Positions 1-6,337 of a DNA stretch of 10,749 nucleotides are shown piece after piece. A program made the position numbers and the translations under genes. This DNA comes from JBBQTU01 sp038213005 (GTDB lineage Bacteria; Planctomycetota; Phycisphaerae; Tepidisphaerales; Tepidisphaeraceae), in assembly GCA_038213005.1 (NCBI GenBank), contig JBBQTU010000150.1, forward strand, positions 1-10,749, in the 5' to 3' direction. The notes beneath the pieces are model-generated. The model was not told where the DNA came from and did no database searches. It worked only from the letters and a program-made list of their open reading frames with translations. Position 1 is the stretch's first letter, and each line of letters opens with the position of its first letter.

Positions 1-17
1 CGCAGCTACTGCTTTTC

Positions 18-674
18 TCACTTCAACCCCACTTTCGCATATTGGTTCCCGCCTTCGCCACGCACCGTGTGCTCCAGACCCAGTTTCTTCACCGTCTGGC
101 CCGTCCATGCATCATCGCCGAAAGGCTGGCTGCGCGACAGGCTTACGATCCAGTGTGACTGCTCCTTCTTCGTCGTCACCGCATTGACCCGGTCCAGCCA
201 ATCCGCCGGACGGGGCGTCGGTGAGTCGTGCAGCAGAGACTTCTGCTCGTCCGCTGCATGTTCACGCGTCCACAGGCTGCTCCATCGCCAGTCTTCCGCC
301 CGCTCCACCAGATCGGCCCTTAGCGGATTGCGTTCCACGTACCGGCAGACCTTCAAGAGCGAGGGGCCGGGCTGGACCGGGAAACCCTTGCAGCGGCCGT
401 GATATAGCCCGTACCCCACTGTGTTGTGCGAAACCCGCCATCGCATCGCGTGCGTATGCGCCAGCCAGCGGAAGAACTCGGTCAACTCTCCATCCTTCGG
501 CGGCCAGGCGACAAAGTGCCAGTGGTTGCCCATGATGCAGTAGGAGAGAATCCGCAGCGGACACCGCTGGTACGCCTCAAGCATCACCCGGTCCAACGCC
601 ACGAAGTCCTTCTGCGACTTGAGCATCCGCATCCGCCCGGCCGAACGGTTGACCACGTGGTAGATCCACCCGCC
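18..674 (-). CDS. REP-associated tyrosine transposase (Y1/HUH family), start codon unresolved
   Basis: The product resembles the single-strand-specific Y1 transposases of the RAYT (TnpA_REP) group, which nick and rejoin DNA at short palindromic repeats. The conserved core begins with W-I-Y-H-V at about 668. It includes the metal-binding His-Trp-His (HUH) motif, with histidine codons at 522-524 and 516-518 inside GNHWHFVAWP. The presumed catalytic tyrosine is at 339-341 in YVERNPLRADLV, the usual Y-x-x-x-N-P setting, followed by the WSSL block. The C-terminal segment with PFGDDAW and KKLGLE, as I remember from planctomycete copies, runs complete to a TGA at 18-20. The 5' end is the problem. 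The frame stays open back to 890 only by overlapping the previous gene. No ATG, GTG or TTG is in frame between that gene's stop and the core; the first in-frame starts are GTG at 656 and ATG at 632, both inside the core. The end given marks where homology seems to begin. It could be a pseudogene or be expressed after slippage. Confidence 0.8.
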   Translation of the reverse strand, partial: GGWIYHVVNRSAGRMRMLKSQKDFVALDRVMLEAYQRCPLRILSYCIMGNHWHFVAWPPKDGELTEFFRWLAHTHAMRWRVSHNTVGYGLYHGRCKGFPVQPGPSLLKVCRYVERNPLRADLVERAEDWRWSSLWTREHAADEQKSLLHDSPTPRPADWLDRVNAVTTKKEQSHWIVSLSRSQPFGDDAWTGQTVKKLGLEHTVRGEGGNQYAKVGLK

Positions 675-706
675 CGTCGCTACGTCGCTGCGTCGCTTCG
701 TCGCTT
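675..706. repeat. four tandem octamers CGTCGCTN next to a C7 run
   Basis: Four head-to-tail 8-base units, CGTCGCTA, CGTCGCTG, CGTCGCTT and CGTCGCTT, fill 675-706 and differ only in the last base. On the minus strand they read as AAGCGACG-type units. A run of seven C (G on the minus strand) lies at 710-716. The array sits between the stop codon of the toroid protein and the first conserved residues of the transposase. Eight is not a multiple of three, so gain or loss of a unit changes the reading frame entering the transposase. I recall similar arrays near transposases in related genomes, but cannot verify that here. Confidence 0.85.
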
Positions 707-718
707 CAGCCCCCCCAA

Positions 719-1864
719 CTATCCCCCGGGGCCTTTGCCGCTGAAGACCGGCAGGTAGCGGTTGGGCATCTGCAGCACGATCAGGGCGATCGCCGTTGCA
801 TATTCCTCGCCGACCGAATCCATCCAGCGCCCGTCGGCCTGTTGACGGCCGATGAGTTGATTGCGGATGGCGGGATACCAGTCGCGCCAATACTTTCCGC
901 CGCCGAGAAACATCGCCTGGGCCGCGTAGTACTGACCATAGAAGTAGTGCCCGAATGACTGGTTTCCCACCGCGCCTGCGCCAGCGCCCGGGCGGAAACG
1001 GTAGACGTAATCCAACCCGCGTTTCAGGTCGTCGCCCTCGAAGATGCCGGCGTAGTAGAGCGTCGCCACGCCGGCGGCCGAACGTTCAAAGCCGCTGCCG
1101 CCCATGCCGCCGGTAGGCTGGTAACTGAAGCCGCCGTCGGCGTTCTGGCAACGTCGAACATAAGCCACGGCCTTGTCGATGGTCCCCTTCTCAACCTTGA
1201 TGCCGGCATCGCGAGCAGCGCGAAGGGCCATCACCTGGCAGATGGTCACGGAAATATCCGCGTCGGCCGGGACCGGCATGTAGCGCCATCCGCCTTCTTC
1301 GTTCTGCGACTGCTGGATGAGGCGCACCGCGCGACGAAGCGCCTCACCCACTTCTTCATCGGAGGTCATGCCATAGACCTCGGCCAGGAAGAGCGTCGCA
1401 AAGCCGTGGGCATACATCACGCCCTGTGAACTGTCGGCCGACAGCAGGCCCGATCGCTGGGCGCTGTGAACGATGTAGTCGCTGGCCTTCTGCACCTGCT
1501 GACCGTAGGGCCCGCGGCCGGGCAGATTGCCGGCCGACATCAGCGCCAGTGCCGAGAGGGACGTGATGGCACTGGTGGCGTTGTAGCCGCCCTGCCCGCC
1601 GAAGCTGCCGTCGGCGTTCTGCTTGTGCGAGAGCCATTGGAGGCCATCGTGGATCGCCTTCTGTGCCTCGGGCGTGAGTTCGTCGCCGATCACCTGCCCG
1701 GGCTGAGCGGCAATCGTGGATTCGGGAGCCGCGGCCAGCAGCGGTGCCGGGATCGCGCTGCAGAGTAGCACCATCGCGATGGCGCGAAGCCATCGCGGGC
1801 ACCTGGGCCCGTTGTCCTGGCGGCTTGCTGATCCCATGGGCAGGCTATCGGGCATGCGTGTCAT
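719..1864 (-). CDS. Secreted alpha/alpha-toroid protein (prenyltransferase/squalene-oxidase repeat)
   Basis: This 381-residue protein has a basic N-terminus and a hydrophobic stretch at residues 27-46 (AIAMVLLCSAIPAPLLAAA), which looks like a signal peptide with a cleavage site near residue 46. The rest is a repeating helical fold with QW-like turns: QNADGSFGGQ (82-91), QNEEGGWRY (187-195), QNADGGFSYQ (240-249) and QQADGRWMD (341-349). These are hallmarks of the terpenoid-cyclase/prenyltransferase alpha-alpha barrel superfamily. I do not see the DXDD catalytic motif of squalene-hopene cyclases, so it is probably a binding or structural protein rather than a triterpene cyclase. The ATG at 1864 overlaps the stop of the upstream gene as ATGA, with GGAG at 1870-1873 spaced 5 bases before it, so translation is probably coupled. 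A second ATG three codons in (1855) is possible. The gene ends with TAG at 719-721, just before the transposase region. Function is unknown; an envelope role with the upstream membrane protein is inferred. Confidence 0.88.
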   Translation of the reverse strand: MTRMPDSLPMGSASRQDNGPRCPRWLRAIAMVLLCSAIPAPLLAAAPESTIAAQPGQVIGDELTPEAQKAIHDGLQWLSHKQNADGSFGGQGGYNATSAITSLSALALMSAGNLPGRGPYGQQVQKASDYIVHSAQRSGLLSADSSQGVMYAHGFATLFLAEVYGMTSDEEVGEALRRAVRLIQQSQNEEGGWRYMPVPADADISVTICQVMALRAARDAGIKVEKGTIDKAVAYVRRCQNADGGFSYQPTGGMGGSGFERSAAGVATLYYAGIFEGDDLKRGLDYVYRFRPGAGAGAVGNQSFGHYFYGQYYAAQAMFLGGGKYWRDWYPAIRNQLIGRQQADGRWMDSVGEEYATAIALIVLQMPNRYLPVFSGKGPGG

Positions 1865-4800
1865 CTCCGCTCCGAGGAGTTCTTCTCCGACAACGAACGA
1901 TAGTAGTCCTCGACGAGCTTACGGTACTTCTCGACCACATCCTCGCCGGAAGAATCGATCACCGCCTGGCGGTCGCGGGCACTGATGCCGCCCCAATCAC
2001 GCGCGGTCTGGCGAATGTCGCCCAGGGGCGCATCGGGCGGCTTACCGCCAGCGCTCAGCGCCGACTCTTTGGCCGCGTCGCTGCCCTGGGTCCCCTTGCC
2101 GCCGGTCTGGCCGGGGCCGTCCTTTCCGCCAGGCTGCTGGCCAGACGGCTTGGCCTTGGTCTGCTTGCCGCCGCCAGACGACGAGGAGGATGAACTGCTG
2201 GACTGCTGTTGCTGTGCCTTCTGGATGAGTTCATCCAGCGACTGCACGAGGCGCTTCTGCACCTTCTGCGTGACCGCCCCGGCATCCTTGTCGGCCAGCC
2301 GCATGCGCGAGCGGGTCATGCGCCTGGAAACATCATCGATCGTCGGCTCGGAATCCTCGCCGACCGGCTTGCCGGTGAGAAGCTCGGCATCGAGATCATC
2401 GACCCCATCTGTGTTTTCCTCTGGCAGGCGATCGTCGGCCTTCTCGGCGGGCAGACCCTTCTTGCCACCACTGGCAGCCTTGAGCATCTCGTCGAGCATC
2501 GACCGCACGGTGCCCTGCCGCTGCGACAGGTCGGTCAGGTGGGACGCATCGGCCTTAGCGGCGTCGGCGGCCTGCGTGTCTACGTTCAGCATCGCCTGCA
2601 ACTCGCGCAGCAGTTTCAGTTCCGCCCCGGGAGGTAGCTTCCGCCCGCCACTCTTACCGCTGCCTCCGCCGCCTTGCGAACGCTCGGCGAACCGCTCATC
2701 CTTGGGCGGATCTTCCTTGAGGGCGCTAATCATGGCATCCAGCCGGCGGACGATCACCGTCTGTTTTCGCTGGGTCGGCTCACCGGTCGTCTGCTTTGTC
2801 AGCTCGCCGGAGACGTCCTGCATGGCGCCCTTTACATCCTTCGCCACCGACTGGAATACAACGCTGCCAAGATCGGCCAGGTCGTTGCCGACCTTGGTCA
2901 TCCGCTCGGCGAGGCTGCCTTGCTGGGCGGCCACCTGATTCAGACGGATCAGATCGGCGCGCTTCTTTTCGTTGCCCGTGAGTGACTTATCCAGCCGCTT
3001 TGTCTCATCGGCAACCTCAACCTGCTGCTTGCGGATCTCCTGCAAAACCTTGCGCACTTCTTCCTGTTGCTGCTGACGGCTCTGCTCTTCGGCCTTGCGC
3101 TTCATCTCCTGTGCCTTGGCCATCGCATTTTCCAAAGCGACCAGCGCCTCGGCCTGCGGCTCATAGGCCGGCTGGACCTGCTCCTGCCGCAAGAGAACCA
3201 TGGCGCGTTCCATGCGGCCGGCCGCCTTGTTGAGCAGATCGCCCAGTTGCTCGGCCGCCTGTAGAGAAGCGGCCGACTTGGTGAGGTCCACGGTGTTCAG
3301 GTGCGTCTGCTGCTGCGACGCAGTCAGTTGCCGCAAGTCCGACTTCTCCAACGACTCGGCAGTTCGATGCGACTTCTCCAGGAGGTCATTCACCGGCTGC
3401 GTGGTGGCGCCGGCGGCGACCTTCGCGGGATCCTGCAGCAGCAGGTTGTCCAGGTTGTGCCCGGCCTGGCGCTGGATGAGCTGCTCGATCTGCTGGGTAA
3501 TCTCGGCCAGCTTACGCGTCAGTTCCTCAAGCCGCCGCCGCTCGGCCTCGCGCAGATTCGAGAGCATCATCTCCAGACCCATCTCAGCGCTCTTCTGCGA
3601 TGACTGTGCCTGCGACTGCTGGTTCTGGCGGATCGACCCGGCGGCTGACTTCTGATGCGACCAGACGGCCTGCGACTCACCCGTGCCTGCCGCCTGACGC
3701 ATCGCCTGCGCCGAGGCCGGATCCGCCTGGTTGGCGCGCTCGGCGGCAGCACGAAGCTGATCAAGTAGTGCCGCGGTCCGGCCACTCATCTCCTCCTGCT
3801 TTTTCGAGGTGTCATCCAGCGACTTGCGATCGGCGGGCGTCATCTGCTCCGGTGTCTTGCCGCGATTGTTCTTGCCGATCTGCGACGTGTCGGCCGAGAG
3901 CTTCTTCTGATCGTCCAGGAGATCTCGCAGGCGATCGAGCATCTGCTGCAGGCTGCCGAAATCGCCGAGGCGATCAATGGCCTTCTTGAGCTGGTCGGAT
4001 GCATCGCGCTGGGCCTGATGCGAATCGTCGAGTTTCTGCTTACGGTCAGGCGCGGACTTGGCGGTGTCGACCGCATCTTTGATCCCGCGCGAGGCGTCGC
4101 GCATCGGCCCGTCGGCCGCGTCGGCCAGCAACTTCTGCGCCGCGGCGGCCGCATCCTTTACGTTCTGCTGCTTGACCCCATTCTCGGCAAGGCGATGCAT
4201 CACTGAGCCCAGGCGGCCGGCCAATTCACTGGCCTGCGCCGAGAGTCGAGTCTGCTGTTGCGCGATGCGATCAGCGACCTGCTGCTCAGCGGCCTGGGGT
4301 TTGGGCTTCTTCTCCAAGTCGGCCTTGAGCTGCTCCGTATCGCTGGCGAGACGATCCTCGTTCTTCTTCACTTCGGTGATCTGCCCGGCGACGGTGCGCA
4401 GTTCGCCAATCACGCGCTCGATCAGATCCTGCTCGCTGATCACGGTAATGCGAAGATGCTGGCTCTGGGCTGGGGCATGAGCCACGCCCGCCAAGTCAAA
4501 GTTGTCGCGGGCTTCGACGTAATACTCCACCACGTCGCCCGGTTTGAGACTGGCGACCGGAAACTGTGCCAGCGGCCAGGGATAGGTGACCTTCTGTCGC
4601 TGACGGGCGGCCGAGGCGCTCGCGCTGGTCCAGGTAACGCCCGGAGCGGCCGGGCCGCTTTCTCCGACGAGCATCAGCTTCGCGGCCGAATCCACCGGGC
4701 GGGTCGCCGGATCGCGCCGAGCCTCTTCGGGCTTAAGGATGACTGCCCGCAGAGTTACATCGCGAATCGCCAGATCGTCTTCAGCGAACGCCTCAAGAGG

Positions 4801-6093
4801 CACGGTGGCGGCGACGGTGCGCTCCTCGCTGCGCCGGGGGTTCTCAAGCGAAATGGCCGGCGGCTGGTCGGGACGAACGATCAACTCGTATTCTTCCGTG
4901 CCGGTATTAGGGAACCCGCTCTGGTCCTTTGCCCGGATTCGAAATCGCACCGTCTGATCGGCAAGCCAGCTAGCCGATGGGTGCGATGGATCGGAACGGT
5001 CCCACTTGGGCGCTGGCCACTCGGCAGTCTGTCCAGTGCCAACGGGCTCAAAGACGATCGGGGCATCGGCTGCCGTGGGCTTGCTGAACTTCAGGTTCAG
5101 CCGCACCGCCGACCCGGCCCAGACGGTCACAGGACGCGACTTGAATGGCGCATCGGTGGCCGGCAGTTTGGTGTATGCCGGTGGGGTCACGCCAATCTGA
5201 GCATCGACCACCGCCAGCCGCGGAATCAGTTCGATGGCCGGGACGTCCAGCCGGTCATCGCCGGACTCGATCCAGACCGCCATGGAGCCGGTCTCGGTTC
5301 CCGCAGGAAGGCGGCCGTCAATCGCGGCAGTGTATCGGCCATCTTCACCGCGTTGCATGAGTTGCTTCAATGCGGGGCCGCTACCCATGCTCCAGCCGAG
5401 CACAACCTGCCGGCGGAGGTTATCGCCCTTTGCCAGTCGCACGGCAAAATCCACTCGCTGACCCACCGGCACGCGAACCGGGATAGCCCCGGCCAGCTTG
5501 ATCTCCACCGACTTAGGCCAAGTCACCGGAGCGAAGGGCTGTGTGATACGTGCGAAAGCAAGTCGGGCCAACTCCGGCTGCCAGAGGGCAAATGCGGCGA
5601 CAAGGGCGGCCACAAACCCCATCCGCCGCAGCGACAGCCACAGCGGGCGGCGGTCGATCGCCTTGGCCAGATCGGCGACGCTGAGCATGTCCGAGGTCTG
5701 GCGGACCACCTGCTCTTCCATCGCAGCACTAAGTGAGTCGCCGTCTTCCTGGGAGAGGAACAGCAGTGAACTGCGCAGGCGATCCTGGAACGCGGGATTG
5801 AGCGACTCCACACGGGCGGCCAGCGAGTCCAACGTCAACGGGCGAACTAGCGGCGACAACACCACCGTCGCCAGGCGCCAGACAAGAAAGCCGCCCAGCC
5901 CAACCAGAACCAGCAATCGCAGCACGGCCGGCAGGTGAACCACAAAATCCAGCAGACTCAGACCCACCAGCAGGAGCAGGAACACCCAGATCGTGCTGAC
6001 CAGCCCGCGCGCCGCGGCGAATTGTTTCACCCGCCGCCGCAGGCCTTCCAAGGGCGAGCGGATGGCCCGATCGAATGTACTGATGGTGGACAT
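1861..6093 (-). CDS. Giant DUF4175-like membrane-anchored coiled-coil protein
   Basis: The protein is 1410 residues long from the chosen start. Two membrane helices lie at about 32-53 and 57-78, then a soluble helical segment containing FQDRLRSSL, and a third hydrophobic helix at about 156-171. A P-x-x-x-V-T-W-P motif (186-193) leads into beta-rich, Ig-like regions at about 195-420 (with TPPAYTKLP at 303-311) and 425-555 (with EYYVEARDNFD at 523-533). From about 555 to 1230 the chain is almost wholly charged and Gln/Ala-rich heptad-like helix, predicted coiled coil. A low-complexity Gln/Ser/Gly linker and a short conserved-looking tail containing ARDWGGISARDRQAV and VEKYRKLVEDYYRSL follow. 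The layout matches DUF4175-like proteins of planctomycetes; function is not known. The ATG at 6093 has GAGG at 6101-6104, 7 bases upstream. A TTG at 6153 would add 20 residues and has AGGAGG at 6165-6170, 11 bases away; I judge it less likely because the extension is not hydrophobic or family-like. The gene overlaps the toroid gene by 4 bases. Confidence 0.87.
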   Translation of the reverse strand: MSTISTFDRAIRSPLEGLRRRVKQFAAARGLVSTIWVFLLLLVGLSLLDFVVHLPAVLRLLVLVGLGGFLVWRLATVVLSPLVRPLTLDSLAARVESLNPAFQDRLRSSLLFLSQEDGDSLSAAMEEQVVRQTSDMLSVADLAKAIDRRPLWLSLRRMGFVAALVAAFALWQPELARLAFARITQPFAPVTWPKSVEIKLAGAIPVRVPVGQRVDFAVRLAKGDNLRRQVVLGWSMGSGPALKQLMQRGEDGRYTAAIDGRLPAGTETGSMAVWIESGDDRLDVPAIELIPRLAVVDAQIGVTPPAYTKLPATDAPFKSRPVTVWAGSAVRLNLKFSKPTAADAPIVFEPVGTGQTAEWPAPKWDRSDPSHPSASWLADQTVRFRIRAKDQSGFPNTGTEEYELIVRPDQPPAISLENPRRSEERTVAATVPLEAFAEDDLAIRDVTLRAVILKPEEARRDPATRPVDSAAKLMLVGESGPAAPGVTWTSASASAARQRQKVTYPWPLAQFPVASLKPGDVVEYYVEARDNFDLAGVAHAPAQSQHLRITVISEQDLIERVIGELRTVAGQITEVKKNEDRLASDTEQLKADLEKKPKPQAAEQQVADRIAQQQTRLSAQASELAGRLGSVMHRLAENGVKQQNVKDAAAAAQKLLADAADGPMRDASRGIKDAVDTAKSAPDRKQKLDDSHQAQRDASDQLKKAIDRLGDFGSLQQMLDRLRDLLDDQKKLSADTSQIGKNNRGKTPEQMTPADRKSLDDTSKKQEEMSGRTAALLDQLRAAAERANQADPASAQAMRQAAGTGESQAVWSHQKSAAGSIRQNQQSQAQSSQKSAEMGLEMMLSNLREAERRRLEELTRKLAEITQQIEQLIQRQAGHNLDNLLLQDPAKVAAGATTQPVNDLLEKSHRTAESLEKSDLRQLTASQQQTHLNTVDLTKSAASLQAAEQLGDLLNKAAGRMERAMVLLRQEQVQPAYEPQAEALVALENAMAKAQEMKRKAEEQSRQQQQEEVRKVLQEIRKQQVEVADETKRLDKSLTGNEKKRADLIRLNQVAAQQGSLAERMTKVGNDLADLGSVVFQSVAKDVKGAMQDVSGELTKQTTGEPTQRKQTVIVRRLDAMISALKEDPPKDERFAERSQGGGGSGKSGGRKLPPGAELKLLRELQAMLNVDTQAADAAKADASHLTDLSQRQGTVRSMLDEMLKAASGGKKGLPAEKADDRLPEENTDGVDDLDAELLTGKPVGEDSEPTIDDVSRRMTRSRMRLADKDAGAVTQKVQKRLVQSLDELIQKAQQQQSSSSSSSSSGGGKQTKAKPSGQQPGGKDGPGQTGGKGTQGSDAAKESALSAGGKPPDAPLGDIRQTARDWGGISARDRQAVIDSSGEDVVEKYRKLVEDYYRSLSEKNSSERR
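2176..2214 (-). repeat. Gln4-Ser9 low-complexity linker in the DUF4175-like protein
   Basis: On the minus strand four glutamine codons are followed by nine serine codons (2176-2202) and then three glycines. The nine serines use all six serine codons (TCC, AGC, AGT, TCA, TCG, TCT), so this is not a recent DNA microsatellite. It begins a Gly/Gln/Lys-rich flexible linker that separates the coiled-coil body from the short C-terminal domain. Confidence 0.9.
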
Positions 6094-6337
6094 CCAGACG
6101 CCTCGTTTGGGGCCCGTCCTCCGACCAGTAAAGTCTACCGCGGCATGGGGCAAGGTTCCAACCGCCTCCTTAGGACCGGCGCATCAATAACTGGCAGGAA
6201 TGCCGCGATGATCTCTTCTTGCTCCTGCCCTGGGGGGAGGCTGGGAGAGCGTTGGCCTCTCTGAACCTGACGGTTGTTGATTTAGCGGTCCGTAGCCGTG
6301 CGGTGCGTGCCATCTCAGACATCGCTGTCGCGATCGG
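6094..6337. other. Spacer between glycosidase and DUF4175-like gene
   Basis: These 244 bases hold no gene I can support. On the minus strand there is a strong AGGAGG (6165-6170) followed by TTG at 6153 and by a three-codon frame ATG-CCG-CGG-stop from 6146, then the preferred GAGG and ATG of the next gene. A small hairpin ATCGC-tgtc-GCGAT (6321-6334) follows the glycosidase stop codon, but it has no T run and is not a convincing terminator. I see no clear promoter, so whether the downstream pair has its own is unresolved. Confidence 0.5.
6101..6104 (-). promoter_or_regulatory. Shine-Dalgarno site deciding the start of the DUF4175-like gene
   Basis: The minus strand reads GAGG followed by a 7-base spacer and ATG at 6093. 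This supports 6093 as the start rather than the upstream TTG at 6153. The anti-Shine-Dalgarno CCTCC is present in this organism's own 16S gene at 10076-10080. Confidence 0.55.

Noticed and set aside
675..706. CRISPR-like array
   Set aside because: The octamers are directly adjacent with no spacers and far too short for CRISPR repeats.
719..890. Extension of the transposase frame upstream to ATG 890
   Set aside because: It overlaps the C-terminal coding part of the toroid protein in another frame and has no transposase-like sequence.
1985..2938. 317-codon plus-strand open frame, Ser/Pro/Cys-rich
   Set aside because: It is the antisense of the Gln/Lys/Glu-rich coiled coil, with low-complexity composition and no motif.
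4258..5736. 492-codon plus-strand open frame opposite the DUF4175-like gene
   Set aside because: It is a codon-bias shadow: composition is irregular, no domain is recognisable, and the minus strand has a well-formed family-like protein.
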